Assembly: GCF_014203355.1 (NCBI RefSeq)
Contig: NZ_JACHIR010000003.1
Span: forward strand, 124,001 to 188,000
Reading direction: 5' to 3'
DNA: 64,000 nucleotides
Source: Kutzneria kofuensis
Lineage (GTDB): Bacteria; Actinomycetota; Actinomycetes; Mycobacteriales; Pseudonocardiaceae
Shown here: one piece after another, positions 1 to 6,703 of the stretch
Position numbering within the stretch: position 1 is the first letter of the stretch
Layout: each line of letters starts with the position of its first letter
The notes under the pieces: model-generated
What the model saw: the letters and a program-made list of their open reading frames with translations, nothing else
What the model was told of the DNA's origin: nothing
The model's database searches: none
Translations under genes and position numbers: made by a program

Positions 1-776
1 GAGTCGAGCTTGCCCGCCACCGCGTCGTAGCCCGCGTTGCCGAGCACGAGTCGCTGCGGCGGGTTGTCCGTGCTCATCGCCGCGAGCACGGCCCGTGCGC
101 CGCGGTCGGGGTCGCCGGGCTGCTTTCCGTTGTCCTCGACGAAGGCCGCGCGGATCGCCGCCAGCATCGGCTGGTAGTCCGGGATGGCCTCGCCGATCGG
201 CTCGTCCTCGAAGCCGGCGTAGGCGTTGGTGCGGAAGGCGCCTGGTTCGACCGTCAACACCTTGATGCCCAACGGTTCCACCTCGCTGCGCAGTGATTCG
301 CCGAGGCCCTCCAGCGCGAACTTCGCCGCCGAGTAGTAGCCGAATCCCGTGACGCCGACCAGGCCCGCCACCGAGGACATGTTCACGATCCAGCCGCTGC
401 CGCGGGCTCGCATCCCCGGCAGCACGGCGCGAATCACGGCGACCGTGCCGAAGAAGTTGAGGTCGAACGTCCGGCGGACCACCTCGTCGGCGGTGCCCTC
501 GACCGACCCGTACCAGCCGCGGCCGGCGTTGTTGACCAGGACGTCGATGCCGCCGAACCGGGTTTCCGCCTCCTCGACGGCCTGCCGGATCTGCTTCTCG
601 TCCGTGACGTCCAGCGGCAGCACCAGCACGCGGTCGCCTTGCCGCCGCGCCCATTCCGCCAGCTCGTGCGGCCGACGCGCCGTCAGCGCCACGCGATCGC
701 CGGCATCGAGCGCCGCGTTCGCGTACGCCATGCCGAACCCGCCCGGCGTGCCGCCCGTGATGAACCAGGTACGCAT
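1..776 (-). CDS. SDR family oxidoreductase (C-terminus cut by window edge)
   Basis: Classical short-chain dehydrogenase, truncated by the window edge; 258 codons are present. The N-terminus carries a slightly altered nucleotide-binding loop, TGGTPGGFG (residues 8-16). It is followed by LDVTD, the NNAG motif, and an active site Ser-Tyr-x3-Lys seen as NMSSVAG and YYSAAK. It should be a cytoplasmic NAD(P)-dependent reductase or dehydrogenase of unknown substrate. The ATG at 774-776 is supported by the GAGGAGG ribosome site just upstream. It has its own promoter and an operator-like element (see 795-839). It lies downstream of the MarR gene in the same direction but is separated from it by a strong hairpin, so it is probably a separate transcription unit. 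Confidence 0.93.
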   Translation of the reverse strand, partial: MRTWFITGGTPGGFGMAYANAALDAGDRVALTARRPHELAEWARRQGDRVLVLPLDVTDEKQIRQAVEEAETRFGGIDVLVNNAGRGWYGSVEGTADEVVRRTFDLNFFGTVAVIRAVLPGMRARGSGWIVNMSSVAGLVGVTGFGYYSAAKFALEGLGESLRSEVEPLGIKVLTVEPGAFRTNAYAGFEDEPIGEAIPDYQPMLAAIRAAFVEDNGKQPGDPDRGARAVLAAMSTDNPPQRLVLGNAGYDAVAGKLD

Positions 777-794
777 GCCCGCCTCCTCTGCTAC

Positions 795-839
795 ATACGC
801 TATAGCAGACACTGTATCGACGTTACCCATCGCGTGCAA
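795..839 (-). promoter_or_regulatory. Sigma70-like promoter and operator-like half-sites of the SDR gene
   Basis: On the minus strand, TTGCAC (834-839) and TACAGT (811-816) are separated by exactly 17 bp, a good housekeeping promoter. Overlapping the -10 and the start site are half-sites TATAG (801-805) and CTGTA (812-816), an imperfect dyad of the size TetR-type repressors bind. The promoter is a strong match; the operator is inference. Confidence 0.55.
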
Positions 840-845
840 CGAGAC

Positions 846-898
846 GCCACATGCGCCTCCCATGTGGCACCAGGGCGCAGATGGGAAGCGCATGTGGC
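846..898 (-). terminator. 16-bp stem hairpin after the MarR gene
   Basis: Arms 846-861 and 883-898 pair over 16 bp with a single G-U wobble and a 21-nt loop, beginning 15 nt past the MarR stop codon. The heptamer ATGTGGC or its complement occurs three times (846-853 inverted, 861-868, 891-898), so alternative stems are possible. There is no U-tract, as is common for actinomycete terminators. It could also belong to a dispersed repeat class. Confidence 0.55.
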
Positions 899-913
899 AT
901 TACCCGAGGGCTG

Positions 914-1354
914 TTACTCGTCGGCTTCCGCGGCCGCGTTGAGGGCGTCCATGGCGTCGGCCATCTTGCGCAGGGCCTCGTCGTCGAGGCGGCGGAGCAG
1001 GCGGCGCTTGTTGTCGCGGCCGGCGTCGCGGAGGACGGCGAGGGTGGCGGAGCCCTTGTCGGTGAGGTAGATCCGGCGAACCCGACGGTCATGGGGGTCG
1101 ACGGCGCGGCGGATGAGGCCGCGAGCGGAGAGCCGGTGCGTGATGCCGGTGACGGCGGCGAGTCCGACGCCGAGCGCGCGGGCGAGGTCCTGGCCGGAGG
1201 CGCCGTCCTGGAAGGACAGGACGAGCAGCACCTTGAGCTGGCGCATGGTCAGGTCGGTGTCCTGGAGCGGGCCGGCCCCGGTACGCGAGGTGATGCGCAG
1301 GAAGCGGTCGTCGGCATGCTCGATCCGCTCGATGAGCCGATCCCTGTCGTCCAC
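914..1354 (-). CDS. MarR family transcriptional regulator
   Basis: 146-residue winged-helix regulator. The HTH is at about residues 34-75 (LTMRQLKVLL, then DLARALGVGLAAVTGITHRL). The wing carries the family signature DPHDRRVRRIYLTDKG. Start is a GTG at 1352-1354 preceded by GGGAGG. It is divergent from an FAD monooxygenase, with a 77-bp gap that contains a perfect TTCACAT-C-ATGTGAA dyad. This suggests that it represses itself and the monooxygenase until a phenolic or similar ligand binds. The ligand is unknown. Confidence 0.93.
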   Translation of the reverse strand: MDDRDRLIERIEHADDRFLRITSRTGAGPLQDTDLTMRQLKVLLVLSFQDGASGQDLARALGVGLAAVTGITHRLSARGLIRRAVDPHDRRVRRIYLTDKGSATLAVLRDAGRDNKRRLLRRLDDEALRKMADAMDALNAAAEADE

Positions 1355-1390
1355 GGCGCCTCCCGCTGATAGTTTACGGCATGCATACTG

Positions 1391-1405
1391 TTCACATCAT
1401 GTGAA
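1391..1405. promoter_or_regulatory. Palindromic operator between MarR and monooxygenase genes
   Basis: TTCACAT-C-ATGTGAA is a perfect 7-1-7 inverted repeat, 27 bp before the monooxygenase start and 37 bp before the MarR start. MarR proteins typically bind 15-20 bp dyads in such divergent gaps, so this is the probable operator for the regulator at 914-1354. Confidence 0.6.
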
Positions 1406-1431
1406 GTATTTCGCGTCAGGGGGAGGACGGC

Positions 1432-2898
1432 ATGGCGGACGTGTCGGTGCTGGTGGTCGGGGGCGGGCCGGTCGGCCTGTTCCTGGCGGCGGAGCTGCGG
1501 CTGGCGGGCGTGAAGCCGCTGGTGGTTGAGCGGCTGGCGCAGCCGGACCAGGGCAAGAGCGACGACGACCGGGGGCTGACGGCACGCACCGTGCAGACCC
1601 TCGACCTGCGTGGACTGGGTGACCCGGTGCGTGCGATGACGGCGGCGGCGCTGCGTCGCCTCGCCGGCTTCAGCGACGAGACCGCCGGCGAGGATCCCGG
1701 TGATCTCGCGGAGCTGATGGCCCGCCTCGGCATGGCGGACTTCAAGGGGGACTTCGCCGCGTTGCCGCTGATCGACCACGACGGCCAGTTGGGGGACCTG
1801 GCGCCGCCGCTGATCGTCATGCAGGGCGAGCTCGAGCAACTGCTGGCGGCCCGCGTCGCCGAGCTCGGCGTCGAGGTGCGGAAAGGCGCCGAAGTCGTCG
1901 ACATCGACGGCGGCACGGCCGTTCTCGCCGACGGCACGAGGATTTCCGCGGACTGGATCGTCGGCTGCGACGGCGGTCGGAGCACCGTGCGCCGCAAGGC
2001 CGGCTTCGACTTCCCCGGCACCGACCCGTCGATGCTGGCCCGGGTCGCGGTCGCCACGTACGCCGGCGAACTGCCGCTGGAGCCGGGGATTCACCGCCTT
2101 CCCGGCGGGATTCTCGCCGTCGCGCCGTCACCGTCGCCGAGCATGACCATCGAGTTCGACCCGGAGCCGTTCGACCGCGACTCCGTGCTGACCGCTGCCG
2201 AGTTCGAGGCCAGTCTGCGCCGGGTCAGCGGCCAGGACATCGCCGTCACGGCCGTCGAGCAGCCGATACGGATCACCGACAACGCCCGCCAGGCTTCGAC
2301 CTACCGCCGCGGCCGGGTCCTGATCGCCGGCGACGCCGCGCACGTCCACTCGCCGATCGGCGGCCAGGGCCTCAACCTCGGCCTCCAGGACGCCGCCAAC
2401 CTCGGTTGGAAGCTCGCCCTCGTCGCCCGTGGCCGCGCCGACTCCGAGTTGCTGGACACGTACACCGCCGAGCGGCATCCCGTTGGCGCACAGGTGCTTC
2501 GCGACAGCCGAGCGGAGAATGCCCTGCTCCGCACCGATCCGCAGACGGAGGCGCTCCGGGAAGTCCTCGGCGACGTCCTGCGTGAACCGCAAGCCGCCCG
2601 CACCCTGCTCGAACTCAGCCACGGACTGCGGATTCGGTACGGAGACGACAAGAACCCGCTCATCGGCACCTTCGCCGTCGACGTGAAACTCGAGGACGGA
2701 CGCGGTCGCTACATCGGCCCGGCAGGCGAAGTCGTTGCGCCGTGGGCGGATCGTGTCGCCATCGAGCACGCTGACGATGGCGGCACGCTGATCCGTCCGG
2801 ACGGCTACATCGCCTGGGTCGGCACCGACCCGGACGAGCTGCGCGCCGCCCTCGGCCGGTGGTTCGGGGCCTGTGCCGGAAACCTACATTCGGTGTGA
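1432..2898 (+). CDS. FAD-dependent monooxygenase (PheA/TfdB-type aromatic hydroxylase)
   Basis: 488 residues, group A flavoprotein hydroxylase. Three landmarks are visible: the dinucleotide fold GGGPVG (10-15), the DG motif GCDGGRSTVRR (about residue 180), and the GD motif GDAAHVHSPIGGQGLNLGLQ (about 302-321). The remaining C-terminal 100 residues correspond to a shortened thioredoxin-like domain of this class. It would hydroxylate an aromatic or polyketide-like substrate using NAD(P)H and O2 in the cytoplasm. Start ATG has the ribosome site GGGGGAGGA. It is divergent from MarR and overlaps the next MarR gene tail-to-tail by 15 nt. Confidence 0.92.
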   Translation: MADVSVLVVGGGPVGLFLAAELRLAGVKPLVVERLAQPDQGKSDDDRGLTARTVQTLDLRGLGDPVRAMTAAALRRLAGFSDETAGEDPGDLAELMARLGMADFKGDFAALPLIDHDGQLGDLAPPLIVMQGELEQLLAARVAELGVEVRKGAEVVDIDGGTAVLADGTRISADWIVGCDGGRSTVRRKAGFDFPGTDPSMLARVAVATYAGELPLEPGIHRLPGGILAVAPSPSPSMTIEFDPEPFDRDSVLTAAEFEASLRRVSGQDIAVTAVEQPIRITDNARQASTYRRGRVLIAGDAAHVHSPIGGQGLNLGLQDAANLGWKLALVARGRADSELLDTYTAERHPVGAQVLRDSRAENALLRTDPQTEALREVLGDVLREPQAARTLLELSHGLRIRYGDDKNPLIGTFAVDVKLEDGRGRYIGPAGEVVAPWADRVAIEHADDGGTLIRPDGYIAWVGTDPDELRAALGRWFGACAGNLHSV

Positions 2899-3378
2899 CG
2901 CTGAGCGGGACTCGCCGGGGTTGGCGTAGGCGCGCATGGCGGCGGTGACGTCGGTGAGGAAGGCCAGGACGGTGGTGGCCTCGGCCGGGCTGAGGTTGCC
3001 GACGATGGTGTCGATCTCCGTCAGCAGCGGCGAGAGCGCGGCATGGACGTCGCCGCGGGCGTGGTCGGTGGCGTGCAGGACGACCCGTCGGCGGTCATGC
3101 GGGTCGGGTTCGCGGCGGAGGTGGCCGGCGGCGACCAGGCGGTCCACCAGCGCGGTGGCGGAGGCGGAGCGGATACCGAGCCGGCTGCCCAACTCGACCG
3201 GGCCGAGCGGCTCGTCGGCGGACACGACGTGGTCGACGGCTTGCACGTCGGTGATCCGCACGCCCATCCGGCGCGCCACCGCGCTCTGCATCTCCCGGCC
3301 CGCCTGCAACATCCGGCGCAGCGCCAGGCTGATCGACTGGTCCCGCACGGACGCATCGTAGCTAGAAAATCTAGCCAT
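2884..3378 (-). CDS. MarR family transcriptional regulator
   Basis: 164 residues. The winged helix spans about residues 40-110, with recognition segment LGSRLGIRSASATALVDRLVAAGHL and the wing signature DPHDRRRVVLH. It is divergent from the next FAD monooxygenase with only 17 bp between the two ATG codons. Its first codons overlap a perfect GCTAGA-n3-TCTAGC palindrome that also occurs in the first codons of the monooxygenase. Autoregulation and repression of the neighbour are therefore very likely. Confidence 0.93.
   Translation of the reverse strand: MARFSSYDASVRDQSISLALRRMLQAGREMQSAVARRMGVRITDVQAVDHVVSADEPLGPVELGSRLGIRSASATALVDRLVAAGHLRREPDPHDRRRVVLHATDHARGDVHAALSPLLTEIDTIVGNLSPAEATTVLAFLTDVTAAMRAYANPGESRSASHRM
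3361..3375. promoter_or_regulatory. Operator copy 1, inside the MarR start codons
   Basis: GCTAGA-AAA-TCTAGC, a perfect 6-3-6 dyad, overlaps codons 2-6 of the MarR gene. An identical-arm copy lies 38 bp away (centre to centre) at 3399-3413, so the pair flanks the 17-bp gap. Confidence 0.7.
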
Positions 3379-3382
3379 CGGG

Positions 3383-3388
3383 TACGGT
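3383..3388 (+). promoter_or_regulatory. Candidate -10 box for a leaderless monooxygenase mRNA
   Basis: TACGGT ends 7 bp before the A of the monooxygenase ATG (3396). With such a short gap between divergent starts, transcription would begin at or next to the ATG, giving a leaderless message. No good ribosome site is present. Inference from spacing only. Confidence 0.35.
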
Positions 3389-3395
3389 GGGCGAC

Positions 3396-4586
3396 ATGGC
3401 TAGAACTTCTAGCGAATCAGCGTTGGTCGTCGGCGGCGGGCCGGGCGGCATGATGCTCGCCTACCTGCTGGGGCGGGCCGGCATCCGCGTGACGCTGCTG
3501 GAGGCGCACCGCGACTTCGACCGCGATTTCCGTGGCGACTCGCTGCACCCGTACACGCTGGAACTGCTCGACGAGCTTGGATTGGCCGAGCCGCTGCTGG
3601 AGTTGCCGCACGAGAAGGCCCGGCAGTTCCGGCTGCACACCACGGCCGGCTCGGTCACCACCGCCGACTACACCCGCCTGCGCACGCCGTTCAACTACGT
3701 GACGCTGATGCCGCAGGCGCGGTTCCTGGACTTCATGGCCGAGCGCTTCCGATCCCTGCCCGGCTGCGAGCTCCGCACCGGCTGCAAGGTGACCGAACTC
3801 GACGAGCGCGACGGCCGGATCGTGGGAGCCCAGGGCATCGAAGCGGACGTGGTGATCGGTGCGGACGGCCGGCACTCGCGGCTGCGCCGATTGGCCGACC
3901 TGCCGGCGCGGTCGCTCGGAGCGCGGACCGACCTGATCTGGTTCCGGCTCCCGCACCGGGACGGCGATCCGCCGGACGCCGACGTCGACCTGTTCTTCGG
4001 CCGCGACCACTATGTCGGCCTGCTCACCGGCACGGAGGGGTGGCAGCTCGGGTACAGCGTCCCGAAAGGCGGCTACGCCAAGGCCCGGGACGCCGGCGTC
4101 GAGCCGATCCGGCGGTTCCTCGACGAGCACGTGCCGTGGCTGGCCGGCCGCACGCACCTGCTGACCGACTTCACGCAGACGACCTTGCTGTCCGTGGACA
4201 TCTCCCGCGTGCAGCGGTGGTGGCGGCCGGGCCTGCTGCTGATCGGCGACGCCGCGCACGTCATTTCGCCGGTCGGAGGCAACGGCATCCTGATGGCGAT
4301 CCAGGACGCCGTCGCCGCCGCCAACCGCCTCGTGCCAGCACTGCGTCAAGGGCCGGTGCCGGACCACGTCCTCGCCGCCGTCCAGGCCGACCGGGAGCCG
4401 GCGATCAAGCTCGTGCAGGACGACCAGGTCCGGATCGAGCACCGGGCCGCCCGCGCCCGGGAGTCGGGCCGCCCGATCGTGCCGGCCAAACTGCTCCGGC
4501 TCATCACCGCTCTGCCCGGGGTGCGGAGGCGTGCAGCCCGCGCCAATGCCTACGGCCCCAACGCTCCTAGGCTGTCATTGCCTTGA
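3396..4586 (+). CDS. FAD-dependent monooxygenase
   Basis: 396 residues, p-hydroxybenzoate hydroxylase fold. FAD fold GGGPGG (about residue 12), DG motif GADGRHSRLRR (about 159), GD motif IGDAAHVISPVGGNGILMAIQDA. No C-terminal thioredoxin-like domain, unlike the first monooxygenase. The ATG at 3396 is preferred to an in-frame GTG 9 nt upstream because the operator overlaps codons 2-6 and a -10-like box sits just before it. It overlaps the next convergent gene by 20 nt. Control by the divergent MarR is expected; the substrate is unknown. Confidence 0.9.
   Translation: MARTSSESALVVGGGPGGMMLAYLLGRAGIRVTLLEAHRDFDRDFRGDSLHPYTLELLDELGLAEPLLELPHEKARQFRLHTTAGSVTTADYTRLRTPFNYVTLMPQARFLDFMAERFRSLPGCELRTGCKVTELDERDGRIVGAQGIEADVVIGADGRHSRLRRLADLPARSLGARTDLIWFRLPHRDGDPPDADVDLFFGRDHYVGLLTGTEGWQLGYSVPKGGYAKARDAGVEPIRRFLDEHVPWLAGRTHLLTDFTQTTLLSVDISRVQRWWRPGLLLIGDAAHVISPVGGNGILMAIQDAVAAANRLVPALRQGPVPDHVLAAVQADREPAIKLVQDDQVRIEHRAARARESGRPIVPAKLLRLITALPGVRRRAARANAYGPNAPRLSLP
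3399..3413. promoter_or_regulatory. Operator copy 2, inside the monooxygenase start codons
   Basis: GCTAGA-ACT-TCTAGC, a perfect 6-3-6 dyad with the same arms as 3361-3375, overlaps codons 2-6 of the monooxygenase. Both proteins consequently begin Met-Ala-Arg-x-Ser-Ser. A bound MarR dimer here would sit directly on the start of transcription. Confidence 0.7.
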
Positions 4587-5412
4587 AGCCGTCACGCCAG
4601 GACGGCCAGACCGGCTGCCAGCCGAGGCTGTGCCGGGCGTAGCCGTTGTCGGCGCCGCGGGCGAAGCCGGTGCGCTGATCCGACCGGGCCGGCGGCTCGG
4701 CGCCGACGGCGGCGCAGAACTCCGGCACCCACTCGAAGCCGGGAGCCGGCTCGTCGTCGCAGACGTTCACCGGGCCATTTCCCCAGTCCAGCGACCGCAG
4801 GGCAGCCGTGGCGGCGTCGTCGATGTGCACGAAGCTCGTCACGTCGCGGTTGGCGGCCAACGGCCCCGTGGCCATCAACCCGTCCGGGGCGTACCACGTG
4901 CCGGGACCGTAGAACGTGCCGTAGCGCAGCACGACGTGCGACGGAACACGAGCGGCCTGCGCCTCCAGTTCGGCGACACCGCGCACGGTCGTCCGCCGTG
5001 GTTCGTCGGCCTCGACGTCGAGCGGCGTGTCCTCGCGAGCCGGCGTGTCGCCCGGCTCGTAGGCGAAAGCGATGCTCTGCACGACAAATCGCCGCACGTC
5101 GGCGGCCAACGCCGCGTCGACGAGGTTCCGCGTGCCGACGACCCGGATCGCCGAGTTGGCGGCGAAGTCGCGGGACGCGAGGTCGGTCAGCTGGTGCATG
5201 ACGACGTCCGGCCGCGCGACCAGCACCGCCGCCCGCACGCTGTCCGCGTCGAGGGCATCACCGGCGGCGGGCTCGGCCCCGAGCTGCCGGATTCGGTCCG
5301 CGCTGGCGGTCGACCGGGCCAAACCGGTGACGTGGTGGCCGTCGGCGAGCAGGAGCGGGACGAGGCGCCGACCGAGGACGCCGGTCGCGCCGGCGAGGAA
5401 AACACGTGCCAT
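4567..5412 (-). CDS. NAD(P)-dependent epimerase/dehydratase family protein
   Basis: 281 residues, extended/atypical SDR. The N-terminal GATGVLG (8-14) binds NAD(P). DALDADSVRAAV and the region around YEPGDTPAREDTPLD are typical of the family. No clear Tyr-x3-Lys pair is visible in the expected place, so it may be an NmrA-like or atypical member. It is convergent with the monooxygenase. It has its own start at 5410-5412. Product unknown beyond the family. Confidence 0.85.
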   Translation of the reverse strand: MARVFLAGATGVLGRRLVPLLLADGHHVTGLARSTASADRIRQLGAEPAAGDALDADSVRAAVLVARPDVVMHQLTDLASRDFAANSAIRVVGTRNLVDAALAADVRRFVVQSIAFAYEPGDTPAREDTPLDVEADEPRRTTVRGVAELEAQAARVPSHVVLRYGTFYGPGTWYAPDGLMATGPLAANRDVTSFVHIDDAATAALRSLDWGNGPVNVCDDEPAPGFEWVPEFCAAVGAEPPARSDQRTGFARGADNGYARHSLGWQPVWPSWRDGFKAMTA

Positions 5413-5480
5413 GGGCAGACGCTATCCGGGGCCGCGGCGACAGGTGTGGACCAGCGCGCGGCCGGATTCCGGTACCAGGC

Positions 5481-5514
5481 CGCGCCGAGGGGCGGGCCAC
5501 GACCCCTCGGCGCG
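5481..5514 (-). terminator. Hairpin terminator after the small secreted gene
   Basis: CGCGCCGAGGGG (5481-5492) and CCCCTCGGCGCG (5503-5514) form a perfect 12-bp stem with a 10-nt loop. The hairpin starts 6 nt beyond the stop of the minus-strand gene at 5521-5829. Confidence 0.7.
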
Positions 5515-5520
5515 CGCCGG

Positions 5521-5829
5521 TCAGTCCCGGGTGAAGCTCTGCACGTCGTGGTTCAGGAAGCTGTGCAGGTCGGTCGCCGGGATGTGCAGCGCGGAGCCGC
5601 TGCAGTCCGGAGTGGTGTAGAGGTCGAAGCTGGCGTCGCTGTTGTTGAACTCGGAGTGCACGACGAACGGCAGCGTGGTGCACCCGGTGGTCGACGCGTC
5701 GTAGGTGACGCTCTGGCCACTGAAGTCGGCCTGCCAGAAGGTGATGCCGGTGGGCTCGTCGGCGGACGCGGTCCCGGCGACCGCGGCGACGAGGCCGAGT
5801 GCGGCGACGGCGGATGCGACAAGACGCAT
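5521..5829 (-). CDS. Small secreted protein, two cysteines
   Basis: 102 residues from the ATG at 5827-5829, which is preceded by GGGGAGA. A Sec signal peptide (RLVASAVAALGLVAAVAG, cleavage after TASA) leaves a mature chain of about 79 residues. This chain is rich in Thr, Ser and Asp and has two Cys likely joined in a disulfide. The alternation of aromatic and Asp residues recalls a single beta/gamma-crystallin-type Greek-key domain, but this is only a resemblance. Function unknown. It is divergent from another small secreted gene at 6111. Confidence 0.75.
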   Translation of the reverse strand: MRLVASAVAALGLVAAVAGTASADEPTGITFWQADFSGQSVTYDASTTGCTTLPFVVHSEFNNSDASFDLYTTPDCSGSALHIPATDLHSFLNHDVQSFTRD

Positions 5830-6110
5830 GGATTCTCCCCATTCCCGATGCGGCGGCACACTCGATCATCGTCGCCGCGCGCCGCGGTGGTCAAAGTTTT
5901 GTGACGACGTGGACAAAGTGACCGTTGACTTCGCCTCGACCGGAGCGTTCCGGACACCCGAGTCCGACAGTGCCGGTGACGCGAGCACTCGGCGCGTACG
6001 ACCTAGCCCGCCCTGACCTGCCGGTTCAACAAAACCTGCATCACGCCCCAATCCCGGCCGCCGAGCCTGGTCCTCGTAACGCTCCGCCATCGATCACAGG
6101 GAGAGTTGGT
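5830..6110. other. Divergent promoter region between two secreted-protein genes
   Basis: 281 bp without a gene. It holds a locally AT-richer patch (5891-5902) and two CAAAGT-containing repeats (5892-5897 and 5914-5919), possible promoter or operator elements for the two divergent secreted-protein genes. No stronger signal was recognised. Confidence 0.3.
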
Positions 6111-6572
6111 ATGCGAACCAGATTGGCGATCACCGTGCTCGCGGTGCTGGCCGCCGTGTTCGGCTTCGCCGGCGCCGCGAACGCGGCGACGCCCGCGCCG
6201 CAGCACGTCACAGTGCAGGGGGTCCTGGTCTCGCCGGACGGGCACGCGGTGTCGGTTCCGGCTGGCACGGACGGCGTGCTGCGGGCGGACGGCCTGGTGT
6301 GCATCGCACACCCGATCAACGCCTGCGGTTTCGTGTTCAGCAAGAGCCTGACCGAGACGATCTACACGTATGCCATCAAGAACGGGGTGAACGCGGCCGC
6401 CGCGTTCTGCGCGTCCCAGCTGAACGCGCACGGCTTCGGCTGGCTGAGCTGGGTCTGCAACGCGGCCGCCGACTACGTGAAGAAGCTGGCCGATCCCAGA
6501 GGCTCCTGCCTGTTCGTCGGTGCGGCCGGCCTGGTGCCGATCGCCGTGTACACGCACGACTCCTGCGCCTGA
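6111..6572 (+). CDS. Small secreted protein, four cysteines
   Basis: 153 residues with a clear Sec signal peptide (about 1-25, ending in GAANA). The mature protein has a beta-like N-terminal third and a helical C-terminal half containing Cys pairs (CIAHPINAC, then CASQ, WVCNAA, GSCLF, DSCA). Start ATG is preceded by AGGGAGAG. It has its own terminator directly downstream and precedes the SARP gene. I do not recognise the family. The Ala-rich helices with paired Cys resemble small exported actinomycete proteins of unknown role. Confidence 0.78.
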   Translation: MRTRLAITVLAVLAAVFGFAGAANAATPAPQHVTVQGVLVSPDGHAVSVPAGTDGVLRADGLVCIAHPINACGFVFSKSLTETIYTYAIKNGVNAAAAFCASQLNAHGFGWLSWVCNAAADYVKKLADPRGSCLFVGAAGLVPIAVYTHDSCA

Positions 6573-6579
6573 CCCGCCC

Positions 6580-6608
6580 GCGGGCGTCGCAGAGGGGTCG
6601 ACGCCCGC
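6580..6608 (+). terminator. Hairpin terminator after secreted-protein gene
   Basis: GCGGGCGTCG (6580-6589) pairs with CGACGCCCGC (6599-6608), a perfect 10-bp stem with a 9-nt loop, 8 nt after the stop codon. Confidence 0.65.
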
Positions 6609-6648
6609 ACCGACCCGGTTCCGCGAGATCTTCCCTACGGTGGCGACT

Positions 6649-6665
6649 TGGGGGATAGTCCCCCA
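6649..6665. promoter_or_regulatory. Perfect palindrome before the SARP regulator
   Basis: TGGGGGA-TAG-TCCCCCA is a perfect 7-3-7 dyad, 38 bp before the chosen SARP start. Its position fits an operator or auto-regulatory site. Confidence 0.5.
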
Positions 6666-6703
6666 TGCGCGTCGTGGGCAGGCGGGACCGGGTTGGGGGC
6701 CGT

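Noticed and set aside
5925-6110. Longer N-terminal version of the secreted protein starting near 5925.
   Set aside because: The signal peptide and ribosome site AGGGAGAG point to the ATG at 6111; the earlier stretch is untypical.
6665-6703. Earlier start of the SARP at 6665.
   Set aside because: Would overlap the palindrome and add residues not found in the family, which begins MEFxVLGPVE.
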